A stretch of 64,000 nt of DNA from Bacillota bacterium (GCA_021820965.1 JAKACZ010000016.1:1-64000); one strand, 5' to 3'. Counted from the first letter of the stretch, positions 1 to 9,491 are shown. Numbers and translations: made by a program. Notes: generated by a model not told the origin, from the letters alone.

Positions 1-190
1 GGTAGAATCGCAAAAATTCGAGAACCACAGGAGGTTAGTGCACCATATATATCCATATTTGGGAATATACCCCTTTTAGCAAAGCAGAGCCCGATTTTTA
101 ACCCGAGTTATGCACCAGCTCCCTAGAAGGAGAGGGACGGCGCGCTCCTCCTCGTCCTAAAAGCCGAGGTTATCCGCTGCGCCAATTTCG

Positions 191-1096
191 ATGAAAATCG
201 AACCGCGTTCCGCTACAGGCGGCCAAGCGGTGTCCAATCAACTCAACAGGTCTCTTTCAACCGCCGCGCCCGTGCTGTTTCTTTTAATGTGGAGCAGTGG
301 GTCGCTCTTTGTCAAATGGGGATTACAGTTCGCCGGGCCCCTGACGTTCCTTGCTCTGCGTTTGCTCTTTTCCTTGACGATTATCGGGAGCATTTGTCTT
401 TGGCTGCGTCCTCCCTTTCCGCACAGCTGGGTGGAATGGCGTGGCATTCTCATCACCGGGTTGTTTTTACAAACGGGATACCAAAGTTTCTTTTTCTATG
501 CCTTGGCACATCAGGTCTCCCCCGGGCTGTTGGCCATCATCCTCGGCACACAACCCATCATCACGTCTCTATTCAGTCGCGAAAAACCGAGTCAAGGCCA
601 ATGGATAGGCTTAGCGCTCGGGCTTGTCGGCCTCAGTCTGGTCGTGGCAGACAGTATGCTCGTCGGGAGAATTTCTGTCGTGGGCGTTGGGAGTGCCATT
701 CTCTCGATGGTGAGTATCACCTGGGGTACGTTCTTACAGAAAAAAATCGCCACCCATCAACTGGCCAATATCGCCATCCAATATACCGGGAGTACTGTGA
801 TCCTGTCTCTCCTGGCGGGTCTTTTCGAGCATTTTACCGTGCATTGGACGGCAGCGTTCGTCATGGCCCTGGGGTACATGGTACTGGTTATTTCCATCGG
901 GGCCACCCTGCTGTTATATGTCATGATTCGGCAAGGGTCTCTAACCCGTGTCACGAGTTTGTTCTATATGGTTCCGCCAATTACGGCGCTACTAGATTAT
1001 TCCATATTTGGACAAAGCCTGCATGCCGTGGTGGTCCTTGGCATGGTCCTGATTATGGGCGGGCTGATTATCATTAACCGCTCTGCCCATCTTTAA
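191..1096 (+). CDS. EamA/DMT-family transporter
   Basis: The 301-residue protein is almost entirely hydrophobic, with about ten membrane segments arranged as two EamA repeats (roughly residues 27-155 and 165-298). The first repeat carries the family-typical WSSGSLFVKWG start and ALRLLFS stretch. This family exports or imports small metabolites in the cytoplasmic membrane; the substrate cannot be read from sequence. There is no convincing ribosome binding site before the ATG at 191, and a GTG at 230 is an alternative. A hairpin follows the stop. A 57-base piece of its 3' end is copied near 2137-2193. Confidence 0.85.
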   Translation: MKIEPRSATGGQAVSNQLNRSLSTAAPVLFLLMWSSGSLFVKWGLQFAGPLTFLALRLLFSLTIIGSICLWLRPPFPHSWVEWRGILITGLFLQTGYQSFFFYALAHQVSPGLLAIILGTQPIITSLFSREKPSQGQWIGLALGLVGLSLVVADSMLVGRISVVGVGSAILSMVSITWGTFLQKKIATHQLANIAIQYTGSTVILSLLAGLFEHFTVHWTAAFVMALGYMVLVISIGATLLLYVMIRQGSLTRVTSLFYMVPPITALLDYSIFGQSLHAVVVLGMVLIMGGLIIINRSAHL

Positions 1097-1113
1097 CCCG
1101 CTAAGCGCTGCCC

Positions 1114-1157
1114 AGATCCGTCAAAGTGGACCGCTGGACGAGGCGGCCGGATCTTTA
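1114..1157 (+). terminator. Possible terminator after the EamA gene
   Basis: AGATCCG (1114-1120) pairs with CGGATCT (1148-1154), with a nested CCGC/GCGG helix inside. Only a short TTT follows, so the terminator is weak or marginal. Confidence 0.35.
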
Positions 1158-1671
1158 AACGGCGCCAGTTGGTCAGCCGGCGATGGCTGGGTGTTAAAGA
1201 CGGGGCCCTCACTCATGGGGCCAAGTTCTCCAGCAGCGCGCACAACCGGTCCGTTGGCAGGAACTGTCATTCAAGAAAGCTGCGGTTGTTAACTTATCAC
1301 AAGGACCAAACGGGGGACGGTGAGAAGCTCGGCGCTCGACGCTCGGAACACCCCATGGGCACAAACAAGCCGAAAACTTGGCCACGAGGGGAGCACACCC
1401 AAGAAGTAGCCCTCATTGAGACCTTGTCCGCGTCGTCCACACATAGGCGAATGTTGGGTCGCGACGCGGTCCAGATCCGCCCGCATTTTGAAAACCGTGC
1501 GCCGGCCCGGATTAACGGGGGTGCGCAGTGCCGTCCAATTTTTGTGGCGATGGCCGCCGAAGTGCAGAACAGGGTGTACAGGATGGCCTGAACGGCCACC
1601 CAACATCATCACCTAACTTGCATTTCGCACCCCTATTTAGCCCAGCCTGAATGATGGGATGCCCCTGCGGT
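1158..1671. other. Gene-poor stretch, nothing recognised
   Basis: Open frames on both strands of 60-140 codons overlap here, but none has a ribosome binding site, a recognisable motif or coding-like composition. It probably belongs to the decayed mobile-element debris that continues to 2193. Confidence 0.4.
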
Positions 1672-2136
1672 TCACCCGGGAGGAACCCGGATAAACCGTC
1701 GGGAATCCATCCCGACCAACAAGAGGGCTTGGCGTTGGACGAGCGTGAGGGCACTCCGGCTCCGCCGCCGGGTTCCGTCAGCTGCCCGCCAATGAATGAT
1801 TTGAATGGGGGTGACGATTTCCTTGAGGCGTTTGGTCGTGGGTGCCGGCTGCAATGCCCCATTGGGATAGGGCAACGTGATGCCAAGCCGCTCGTGATTC
1901 TGCCGCATCACCGCTTGCATACAGCGCCACAACCGGAGCGCCATGAAGACCACATAGACAAAGGCGGTGATTTTCTTGGTGTCCTTGAGGAATCGGGGGG
2001 CGACGGCTAACGGACCTTTCAATAGCGCGTTGTCTTGCTCCGCCGCAAATTGTGTCTTATAGCCTTCCAAGAGTGCCCGCGCCGACCGGCGCGGATCATT
2101 CGAGACGAGAATGAACGTGCTGCGCCGGAACGCGAG
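1672..2136 (-). pseudogene. C-terminal remnant of an IS1634/IS4-type transposase
   Basis: Read on the minus strand, the frame continues from 2136 down to the stop at 1672. It gives a stretch typical of the transposase end: a YKTQFAAEQ glutamate region, LKGPLAVAPRFLKD, then a hydrophobic ITAFVYVVFMALRLW helix and PTTKRLKEI. These are the post-catalytic features of IS1634-like DDE transposases. The N-terminal two thirds and the element ends are missing. The 5' break at about 2136 coincides exactly with the start of a copied piece of the EamA gene, so this is rearranged debris and not an active element. Confidence 0.65.
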
Positions 2137-2193
2137 AAAGCCTGCATGCTGTGGTGGTCCTTGGCATGGTCCTGATTATGGGCGGGCTGATTA
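2137..2193. repeat. 57-base copy of the EamA gene 3' end
   Basis: Positions 2137-2193 match 1014-1070 at a constant offset of 1123 with one mismatch (T at 2150 against C at 1027). The flanking bases differ on both sides. It lies directly against the transposase remnant. Confidence 0.9.
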
Positions 2194-2607
2194 GATCGCC
2201 AAGTTAAGTATTGATGCCGCGCCACCTTTCAAGGGAAAACACCGAGGGAACATTTTGGCATAGGTCCATGGGCCCGCCATGATAAAACCGCAAAGATTGC
2301 CTGTGACTGAATTCTGTAAGACTGGCGCTCACTCACTACGGGGATCCGCGATGACTATCGCCGTTTCTGTGCCGATCCGAAATAAACGCATCCGGGAGGA
2401 CCAGTCTGGAGAGACGGGGTCCACGACGGGAGCCACAATCGTTTGATCCGCGTGTTGTGCTCATTCGGCCGGCAAGACCTTCTTTGTGAGACATTGACGA
2501 TCTATTCCCGAGCGATTCCCGTTACGCCGAAGTCTGCTGCAGATTTGGTGTTTCTCTGTAGACAGAGACGTGGGATTTCGCGAAACTAGACGCAGAGGTG
2601 GTCTATC
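2194..2607. other. Non-coding stretch, nothing recognised
   Basis: No frame with a start, ribosome binding site and recognisable product was found. A 31-codon frame starting at 2351 lacks a ribosome binding site. Confidence 0.35.
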
Positions 2608-3267
2608 TTGTCGCCAATCTTGTTCGATTTCCCCGAGGAATTCGAAACTCAACGACTTTATATACGGTGTCCGCGTCCCGGCGATGGCGCGGCAATGAAT
2701 GCTGCTATCCAAGAGTCGCAAGAGGCTCTAAAGCCTTGGCTTCCTTTCGCCCATCCACTCCCGTCCGTGGAGGAGTCGGAAGAGAATGTGCGCAGAGCCT
2801 ATGCGCGGTTCATATTGCGGGAAGATTTAAGACTTCATTTGTTCCTCCGATCAAACGGGCGATTTGTGGGAAGTAGCGGGCTCCACCGAATCAACTGGGC
2901 CGTGGGTCGGTTTGAGATTGGCTATTGGATTCGTACCAGCGAGGCGGGAAAGGGGCTCGTGACCGAAGCGGTCAACGGAATTGTGCGGTTTGCCGGGGAG
3001 CACTTACACGCGCAGCGCCTCGAAATCCGTTGTGACCCACGTAACGAGCGGAGTGGCAGGGTGGCAGAGCGCGCCGGATTTTACCTTGAGGCTATATTGG
3101 CGGGCGACTCTCCTGATATAAATGGAAGCCCAAGCGACACAGCTGTCTACACAAAACTGCGCCTGTTAGACGGCTCCTGGGGCTATCCAGTCCGCGACAG
3201 ACGTCAGGGGCCGATACCATGCGGGCAAAGTGACCGTTATTGCGAGTGTCCTTCAGATTCCCACTGA
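2608..3267 (+). CDS. GNAT acetyltransferase, RimJ/RimL-like
   Basis: A 219-residue acetyltransferase of the type that acetylates protein N-termini or small amines. The start is TTG at 2608, chosen because GAGGTGG sits six bases upstream. The N-terminus ETQRLYIRCPRPGD (about residues 13-26) is the usual beta-1 of RimJ/RimL proteins, EAGKGLVTEA (112-121) is the acetyl-CoA pyrophosphate loop, and NERSGRVAERAGF (146-158) is the conserved end of the fold. Residues after about 187 do not look like the family and may come from a frameshift or fusion near 3170. The substrate is unknown. Confidence 0.75.
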   Translation: MSPILFDFPEEFETQRLYIRCPRPGDGAAMNAAIQESQEALKPWLPFAHPLPSVEESEENVRRAYARFILREDLRLHLFLRSNGRFVGSSGLHRINWAVGRFEIGYWIRTSEAGKGLVTEAVNGIVRFAGEHLHAQRLEIRCDPRNERSGRVAERAGFYLEAILAGDSPDINGSPSDTAVYTKLRLLDGSWGYPVRDRRQGPIPCGQSDRYCECPSDSH

Positions 3268-3775
3268 ACGCCCACCGTGCGGAGGTCGGTCTCAATCGAC
3301 CATCAGTGAGGTAATGCAGGTGGGGGATCCGGAATTGGCAGATGAGGTCCAAGCCGGCTCATCCGGTCCCACAATACGCCATACAATTTCGGAACGAAAG
3401 GCTGCAACCTGATCGATGAGCTTACCAAATGGGCCTTTTTTCAAGATCAGCACACGCGGCAGATGTTCCCTGCCGTTTGGGCAGACAACTGATGATTAGA
3501 TCCAATTCAGGCTGAAGCGGGTTTTCTCAACAACGGATTATCCCACGGCCGCGGCGGAATATGTCCGTCGTGCACGTGCGTTGGTGCGCCTTATGCAACC
3601 AATCGAAAGCTGAGTCTGAGCATCATTGTCTTCATCACCTGGGGAACCCGTGTCCGTATGAATGCTGCGCCTGATGGGGCGGCGTCATCTCCCAATGGAC
3701 GGTTGGTCCACGTCTGAACACTGAGTGCTAAAAATGCAGCCGATGGTGTTACGATGGTATAAATGGGGTGGGGGA
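3268..3775. other. Intergenic stretch, nothing recognised
   Basis: About 500 bases before the NiaR-like gene. No gene was supported. A TATAAA-like box (TGGTATAAAT, 3754-3763) lies just before the regulator and could be part of its promoter. Confidence 0.3.
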
Positions 3776-4294
3776 ATGAGCGGCCGAAGCGATCGCCAGG
3801 AGAGGTTGATGCAGCAATTGCAAGCACACCCCGAGCCCATCCGTGGCGAAGATCTGGCCCATATGTTGGGTGTGACGCGCCAGGTGGTGGTGCATGAGGT
3901 GGCTTTACTGCGGGCAGCGGGAACGCCCATTGCGTCATCGCCCCGCGGATATTACCTTCCGGGGGATGATTTGCACCGTCACCGGACGGTACTAGCCGTC
4001 CGCCACCAGCCCAACCAAACGCGGGCCGAACTCTATGCCATGGTCGACCATGGCTTGACTGTGGAGAATGTGGTGGTTGAACATCCGATTTACGGCGAGC
4101 TAGAGGGCCGATTACACCTGCGCTCACGATTCGACGTCGACCAATTTCTCCAGGCGGTGGAGCAAAGCGAGGCCGGCCTTCTTTCAGTATTAACCCAAGG
4201 ATATCACTTGCACACCGTGTCTTATTCCAGTGCTGGCGATCTTGAGGCGGCCATCCATGCCCTGCGCGAACGATCAATCGCTGTGTTCGAATAA
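3776..4294 (+). CDS. niaR: NiaR-type transcriptional repressor (HTH plus 3H domain)
   Basis: The protein has an N-terminal winged helix-turn-helix (about residues 8-60 of the 172-residue form), with GEDLAHMLGVTRQVVVHEV as recognition region. A 3H domain follows, whose conserved histidines are seen at H77, H103 (HPIYGEL) and H144/H146 (GYHLHTV). In Firmicutes this architecture is the nicotinate-responsive repressor of NAD synthesis and niacin uptake genes, with the histidines binding metal. The ATG at 3776 is chosen because GGGTGGGG lies just before it; an in-frame ATG at 3725 has no binding site. No NAD genes are adjacent, so its targets lie elsewhere. Confidence 0.85.
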   Translation: MSGRSDRQERLMQQLQAHPEPIRGEDLAHMLGVTRQVVVHEVALLRAAGTPIASSPRGYYLPGDDLHRHRTVLAVRHQPNQTRAELYAMVDHGLTVENVVVEHPIYGELEGRLHLRSRFDVDQFLQAVEQSEAGLLSVLTQGYHLHTVSYSSAGDLEAAIHALRERSIAVFE

Positions 4295-4478
4295 TAGCGC
4301 CCATTGTCATGGATGCATGATCGGCGCTTTAGTTGTATATGCGTATGTATCCAAAGTCGGCTGTTCTAAAAATTCCGCCGCTTCACGAATGCCAACAAGT
4401 TTTCGAGTCATACCTAAATTATACAACAATGGATAACCGTAGGTAAACTTGTTGGGAACTGTTAAAACCCTCTCTCCA

Positions 4479-4697
4479 TCATATCAGCGGTGGACGACCG
4501 GGTGGGAGTTTGCGGTGCCGGCGCCTGGCCACGAGCGCTCCTAGGATCAGCACACCGCCAGCGATAGCCTCCAAGGTGTGCCACGGCAGGCCCCAGCCCA
4601 CCCAAAACGACCCCCACCAGCGCATTAGCGTCGGCCACAAACCCCGCACGACCAGATATCCTCCCGCCAACACTACAATCCAGCGCTTCCAGTTCAT
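4479..4697 (-). CDS. Small hypothetical membrane protein
   Basis: The 72-residue protein begins MNWKRWIVVLAGGYLVVRG. It has two predicted membrane spans (about residues 5-20 and 38-56) and a basic tail rich in Arg, Lys and Pro. The start at 4697 is set by an AGGAGG box eight bases upstream; a longer frame from 4781 lacks one. No family is recognised. It is a single gene, unrelated in direction to its neighbours. Confidence 0.5.
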   Translation of the reverse strand: MNWKRWIVVLAGGYLVVRGLWPTLMRWWGSFWVGWGLPWHTLEAIAGGVLILGALVARRRHRKLPPGRPPLI

Positions 4698-4973
4698 GGC
4701 CCGGCCTCCTGTCTCCCCCCAGTGTACCCTGTTCCCCTCACCTAACCAAATTGCGTGGTCTGGACCCACAAAAACCATCAATGCGGAAAAAGAACGTGGC
4801 GGCGCGTGCTCAGGCGGGGTAACCAGTGCCGAAGGATCCGAGTGAGACGTGCAGCGCTTATGGAACCGCCTTGCAGCCGGTTGTAGACCTGAACGCGCGC
4901 CAGCATCAGCTATTGCGTGAGCAAAAGCTGAAGGTGGAAGACAGTTGACCGCACTCTACAACGATGGCCTAAG

Positions 4974-5002
4974 TTGCGTTCTTTTCGAGCTTAGTGTATA
5001 TA
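4974..5002 (+). promoter_or_regulatory. Promoter of the NCS1 permease gene
   Basis: TTGCGT (4974-4979) and TATATA (4997-5002) are separated by 17 bases and stand 31 bases before the GTG start at 5034. The 250 bases upstream (4782-4973) hold no gene that I can support. Confidence 0.5.
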
Positions 5003-5033
5003 CAGATGTATAAACTAGGAAAGCGGTGATGGT

Positions 5034-6395
5034 GTGCTGGGTAAGAGAGCAGGGGACTACAGAGAACATACTTTTATGGTCGAACCCTACGGCGTCGAGC
5101 CGGTCCAAGCGGAAGACCGCCATGGTCAGATTGTGGGACAATGGACGCTGTGGATGGGCAGCAATCTAACCATCGCAGACTTTGCCCTCGGATTTTTTCC
5201 CATTGCATTGGGATTGTCTTGGACGTGGACTTTAGTGGCGCTGATCGTCGGAAACGTTTTAGGAGCCTTAGCGTTGGGAGCCTGCGCCGGTATGGGCCCG
5301 AAATTCGGTCTTCCGCAGATGATGATTAGCCGGCGTGTGTTTGGACGCAGGGGAGGGCTAGTACCGGCTTTCCTCAACTACCTCAGCACCATCGGTTGGT
5401 TTTCGGTAAACAACATACTGGGGTCATACGGGCTGAAGATATTGGCGCCCTCGCTTGCCTACTGGCAAGCTGCCGCACTTTTGGTTGTGGTGCAGGGCTT
5501 ACTGGCGGTCTTCGGGCACAACCTCATCCATGTGTACGAGCGTATTATGTCGATAGTTTTAGGCGTGATGTTTGCGATTATATCAGGGATGGTGTTGTCT
5601 CGGCCCGCAGTATTTCAGTATCATCCGGTACTCAAAGGTCCGGTCTGGGTGCCGTTTGCAGTGGTGCTGGCTGCCTCTCTGTCATACCTGGGAAGTTGGG
5701 CTCCCTATGCCTCCGATTATAGCCGCTATCTTCCGGCGAAGACCAGCTACCGCCGTGTGTTCGGTGCTAGTTTCTTGGGAGGATTTAGCGCGTCTTTGTG
5801 GCTTGAGCTGGTTGGGGCCGGAGTGGCCGTGGCCTCGGGTCACGGGGCCGGCAATCCGATTGCCCTGTTGCATGGCGTGGCCCGGGGCCTCGGTTTTCTC
5901 GCGGTGCTATCCATCATCTTGGGTGGCACGGCAGCGGATGCGCTGAACCTCTACTCCAACGCACTGGCTGCGGGCGCCCTCAATATCCGGCTTCCGCGTT
6001 GGCTGCTGGCGGTTATAGCGTCTCTGGTAGGACTTGCTCTGAGCATGGTGGGTTCTGGATCATTTGAGGGGTATTATGAGAACTTTTTGCTGCTTTTAGG
6101 TTATTGGTTAACGCCTTGGCTTGGCGTGCTGTTGACGGAATTTTTCCAGACCCGCGGCCGCAAGACCACCGGTGACGCATTTTTAGCATCTTGGCCGGCG
6201 CTGGGAAGCTTTCTCATCGGTCTTGGGGCCTCCGTTCCGTTTATGTCCTCAGCATTGTATACGGGACCCGTGGCGCATAAGCTGGGCGGGGCGGACCTGA
6301 CCTTTTACGTGGGCTTTGTAGTCGCCGCCGGTATTTATGCGCTTTGGACGCGAAAACGAGCGGATGACCGCACATTGTCATATCAGGCCGGTTGA
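5034..6395 (+). CDS. NCS1-family purine/cytosine permease
   Basis: A 453-residue, about twelve-span membrane protein. The N-terminal hydrophilic lead GVEPVQAEDRHGQ is followed by WMGSNLTIADFALGFFPIALGL, the signature region of cytosine/purine/allantoin symporters. GPKFGLPQMMISRRVFG follows the second helix, and SWAPYASDYSRYLP lies near residue 225; both match NCS1 proteins. It would import a nucleobase or a related ring compound with cations; the exact substrate (cytosine, purine, hydantoin, or a thiamin pyrimidine) cannot be decided. The GTG at 5034 follows AGGAAAG (5017-5023); an in-frame ATG at 5076 is an alternative start. Confidence 0.88.
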   Translation: MLGKRAGDYREHTFMVEPYGVEPVQAEDRHGQIVGQWTLWMGSNLTIADFALGFFPIALGLSWTWTLVALIVGNVLGALALGACAGMGPKFGLPQMMISRRVFGRRGGLVPAFLNYLSTIGWFSVNNILGSYGLKILAPSLAYWQAAALLVVVQGLLAVFGHNLIHVYERIMSIVLGVMFAIISGMVLSRPAVFQYHPVLKGPVWVPFAVVLAASLSYLGSWAPYASDYSRYLPAKTSYRRVFGASFLGGFSASLWLELVGAGVAVASGHGAGNPIALLHGVARGLGFLAVLSIILGGTAADALNLYSNALAAGALNIRLPRWLLAVIASLVGLALSMVGSGSFEGYYENFLLLLGYWLTPWLGVLLTEFFQTRGRKTTGDAFLASWPALGSFLIGLGASVPFMSSALYTGPVAHKLGGADLTFYVGFVVAAGIYALWTRKRADDRTLSYQAG

Positions 6396-6580
6396 CGGTT
6401 CGGACCATACCGAGCATTCGGGTTTCTGCCGTCTCTCTCAGGTTCGGGGTGAGCCGCGGTAGCCCTCCTCAGTGAGAATAAGGCTCCAAAACACCGGAAC
6501 CCCTGGCGTTCACGATTTTACGCCACAACTGTCAGAAGGCCAGTTTTCCGGTCGGGTCCCCTGGTTTCCGGACCCCTGAG

Positions 6581-6610
6581 TGGCGCTCGCTGACGCTCGC
6601 TGACGCTCGC
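6581..6610. repeat. Three tandem 10-base repeats
   Basis: TGACGCTCGC occurs at 6591-6600 and 6601-6610, preceded by a one-mismatch copy at 6581-6590. They lie in the gap between two convergent transcription units (6396-6648), where nothing else was recognised. Confidence 0.7.
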
Positions 6611-6648
6611 CAAAACTCGACACACATTTCAAGCGCTGCATTTCTCGC

Positions 6649-8778
6649 TTAGGGCAACGCCCATAGGGAAAGCGACACGACCACCAGCAGGGTGAGGAAG
6701 GCATATGCGATGTACGCATTGATCTTTCCGTGATGGATGCGAGCCAACACTCCGGAAACCCTGGCTGCTACCGCGCCGGCTGGATAAAACACCAAGCGAT
6801 CCACCACGTATGATTCCCGAACTTCACGACGAACCGCCGCGTGAAAGTGCGAGGCTAAGAGCTCCTCCTGCTCAATCGGCTGATGGGGACGCAAAATGGC
6901 CCGGAATATGACCACAATCGGGTTAGAAAACCCGGTGGCTGTATAGTGGGCATTAACGGGCAATTGCTTGACACCGCCCTGCCATGGTTCATGGCGTACC
7001 ACCTTGCGATGCCTGTTCAGAACTCTAACCATAAGATACAAAAGACCCAGAAAGACTCCCAGAGTCATAGCCAGATAGGATGGCGAACTAGCGAACACCA
7101 CATGAGAGAAGGGCCCCGGGCTCTGGTATAAAAAGACCAATCCCGGACCCGGAAGGAGGTTGCGCCCGGCCTCGGCGCCCAATGGCTTGAATGCTTCGGA
7201 CAGGGCCAACGGCCGGTGTCGAGGAGAAAAAAAGGATGGCACCAATCCCTGTAACGTGCCACCGTGTCCCAGTTTTGCGGCGAGCGGGGACAAGGCTCGG
7301 ACCAAATAGGTTGGTGTCACCCCGAGAATCAAACAGAATACGGCGAGCGTCCCCATGGCTCCTTTGGGTCCCCGTCCCACGTCTTGGGCGTTTTGGGATG
7401 CAGGGGATCGACTCCGGCCCAAAAAGACCATCCCGTATAATTTAATAAAGGCGGTCGCCGCCAACCCGGCAGTCAGGGCTACAATCACCCCACTTAGGGC
7501 AAACACCACTTGGTCGATCGGGGGCTTTAAAACCACACTTCGTAGCAGGCTCTGAATAATTAGCCACTCGCTGATAAAACCGTTAAAAGGCGGCAGCGCA
7601 GAGATCGCCATAACCCCGGCCAACATTACCACCGCGGTCCATGGCATGCGCCTCGCCAATCCTCCGAGATGGTCCATATCCAGATCGCCGGTTCCTAGGT
7701 CAACCGCGCCGGCACCGAGAAACAACAAAGATTTAAAGAGGGAATGATTTAAGATCTGATAGAGAGTGGCAATGCCCGCAAGCCATGCCAGGTCCGGCAA
7801 ATGCGCCGCGCGAAACGTGAACGTCGCCCCCAATGCGATCGCAATGAGGCCCATATTTTCGATTGAGCTGTGCGCCAACATGCGCTTCAAGTGGTTTTCG
7901 GTGCTGGCGTACAAGATGCCGATAAGCGCCGTTACACTTCCCACGGCGATGATGAGGAGCCCCTGTGACGGGTGATGAATGGGCCAGAGCACCCCATTGA
8001 CCTCCATAATGCCGTAGATCCCCAGATTTAAAATCACGCCCGACAATAGGGCTGAAAAATTGGCGGGTGCGGCAGGATGGGCGCGAGGGAGCCAACTCAT
8101 GCTGGGAAACAACCCCGCTTTCACGCCGAAGCCAAAAAATGAGCAGAGCATTACGACCCAGCTGAGACGTGACGCCTGGTGTTGCCACGATGCGGCCTGA
8201 ATGGCGGAAAAATCGATGCTGTGAGACGCTGCGATTAATGGCAGCCAGGCTCCCAAGGTCAGTAGAAACCCCGCTTCGCTGGCTCCCAGCAGCGTGTATC
8301 CCGCATGGGTATGGCGGTCGTCAAGGTGCTCGAAATTCACGGCCAGATAGCTTGACACCGACATGATTTCCCACGCCATAAGAAAAGAGACGACATCTTG
8401 AGCTAAGAACGTCAGGATGATGGCCATCATTAAACCATGATAAATTATGACAAAGTACCTTAAATTATAGTGATGTTGCAGTCGCCGTAGGTATTCGGGA
8501 GAATACCAGGACACGGGCAAATAGACCAATCCCGTGATCAGGACGAAAAACGCCGCCAAATGGGGCTCTCCCACGACCAATCGGCCCCATCCGCGAAGAT
8601 ACCACAAACTCAAAAACCACCCGTGAGAAAAGAGGGAGACGGTTCCGCTGTACAAGAGCGCGACCGCCGCGAGCGAGCCCATTATGCTGCTGACCCGGGT
8701 CACCCAAGCATTCGGAACAACGAAGACCAGGACACATGTCAGGACGGACAAGACCAGAAAAATAAGAAATCCGACCAT
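6649..8778 (-). CDS. HyfB-like proton-translocating subunit of the Ehr complex
   Basis: A 709-residue, multi-span protein of the NuoL/NuoM/Mrp antiporter family, equivalent to HyfB/HycC. The core ion-conducting region holds WEIMSVSSYLAVNFEH, with the conserved glutamate of helix 5, and PRAHPAAPANFSALLSG around the helix 7-8 lysine/histidine region. KRMLAHSSIENMG and HSLFKSLLFLGAGAV follow. A long hydrophilic and membrane tail follows residue 500, as in HyfB. The start at 8778 follows an AAGGG/AGAGAAG box and leaves a five-base gap after the preceding gene. It is the last gene of the operon and would carry protons across the membrane. Confidence 0.85.
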   Translation of the reverse strand: MVGFLIFLVLSVLTCVLVFVVPNAWVTRVSSIMGSLAAVALLYSGTVSLFSHGWFLSLWYLRGWGRLVVGEPHLAAFFVLITGLVYLPVSWYSPEYLRRLQHHYNLRYFVIIYHGLMMAIILTFLAQDVVSFLMAWEIMSVSSYLAVNFEHLDDRHTHAGYTLLGASEAGFLLTLGAWLPLIAASHSIDFSAIQAASWQHQASRLSWVVMLCSFFGFGVKAGLFPSMSWLPRAHPAAPANFSALLSGVILNLGIYGIMEVNGVLWPIHHPSQGLLIIAVGSVTALIGILYASTENHLKRMLAHSSIENMGLIAIALGATFTFRAAHLPDLAWLAGIATLYQILNHSLFKSLLFLGAGAVDLGTGDLDMDHLGGLARRMPWTAVVMLAGVMAISALPPFNGFISEWLIIQSLLRSVVLKPPIDQVVFALSGVIVALTAGLAATAFIKLYGMVFLGRSRSPASQNAQDVGRGPKGAMGTLAVFCLILGVTPTYLVRALSPLAAKLGHGGTLQGLVPSFFSPRHRPLALSEAFKPLGAEAGRNLLPGPGLVFLYQSPGPFSHVVFASSPSYLAMTLGVFLGLLYLMVRVLNRHRKVVRHEPWQGGVKQLPVNAHYTATGFSNPIVVIFRAILRPHQPIEQEELLASHFHAAVRREVRESYVVDRLVFYPAGAVAARVSGVLARIHHGKINAYIAYAFLTLLVVVSLSLWALP

Positions 8779-8783
8779 CTTCT

Positions 8784-9491
8784 CTACCCTTCTTTGATGG
8801 GATATTTCGACCGAACACCCATGATCAAACGAAATCCGTCGAGAATAGCCAAGGGCGGCGGAGGACATCCGGGAATTTCGATGTCCACGGGAATCGCCTG
8901 GCCCACCGGTCCGGTCACCGTAAAGCTGGACGAAAAAATCCCCCCGGAGAGGGCACAGGTTCCCACCGCCATGACCCGTTTGGGCTCGGGCATGGCCTTA
9001 AACGCCTCTTCGAGGGCCCCTTTCATGGACACCGTCACGGGGCCCGTCACCACGAGCACATCCGCCTCGCGGGGGGTCGGCGTGAAAGCGATGCCGAACC
9101 TGTGCAAACTGTACACGGGACTCGCTAATTGATGAATTTCATTGAGACAAGCGCCACAGTCGCCGGCATCAATAACTCTGACCTGTAGCGAATGGCGAAA
9201 AGGGGAAGGAAGAGGGGGAGACTTCATTCGTGCCCAATGGTAACCCCCCTCCCAGTTCATTCCTGGAGTCCGTTGATGGCACAAACGGCACTGGATGCAG
9301 CGCGCGTAATCAATCTCCATCAGGCCCTCGTGTTCGCGTAGAGCGTGTGTCGGACACACGGCCCCTAACTCCGCATCCTCCAGTGCCGTAGGAGCAGGCC
9401 GTCCAGGCGACAACTCCGAGGACGACGATAATTCCTCTTGTGGCGTCAGTGTTTTCAGAGACTGGCGAAGTCCTTCGCGAAACCATAGCAC
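8784..9491 (-). CDS. HyfI/NuoB-like small subunit fused to a reduced 4Fe-4S segment
   Basis: The C-terminal domain (about residues 105-225) is the hydrogenase small-subunit/NuoB fold. Its proximal-cluster ligands are C112 and C115 (DCGAC), C179 (GTCALSGG) and C209 (PGCPPPP). The N-terminal part holds C46 (VCPTHAL) and C65-C68-C71 (CIQCRLC). A normal two-cluster ferredoxin domain would need eight cysteines, so this segment can hold at most one cluster. It would pass electrons to or from the large subunit. AAGGAG lies about 13 bases before the ATG, a long spacing. A 74-base gap separates it from the large-subunit gene. Confidence 0.8.
   Translation of the reverse strand: MLWFREGLRQSLKTLTPQEELSSSSELSPGRPAPTALEDAELGAVCPTHALREHEGLMEIDYARCIQCRLCHQRTPGMNWEGGYHWARMKSPPLPSPFRHSLQVRVIDAGDCGACLNEIHQLASPVYSLHRFGIAFTPTPREADVLVVTGPVTVSMKGALEEAFKAMPEPKRVMAVGTCALSGGIFSSSFTVTGPVGQAIPVDIEIPGCPPPPLAILDGFRLIMGVRSKYPIKEG

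Noticed and set aside
3591..4310. A 239-codon minus-strand frame opposite the NiaR-like gene
   Set aside because: No ribosome binding site or motif; the plus-strand gene has a clear helix-turn-helix and 3H domain.
6579..6612. CRISPR-like repeats
   Set aside because: Only three adjacent 10-base units without spacers; a simple tandem repeat.
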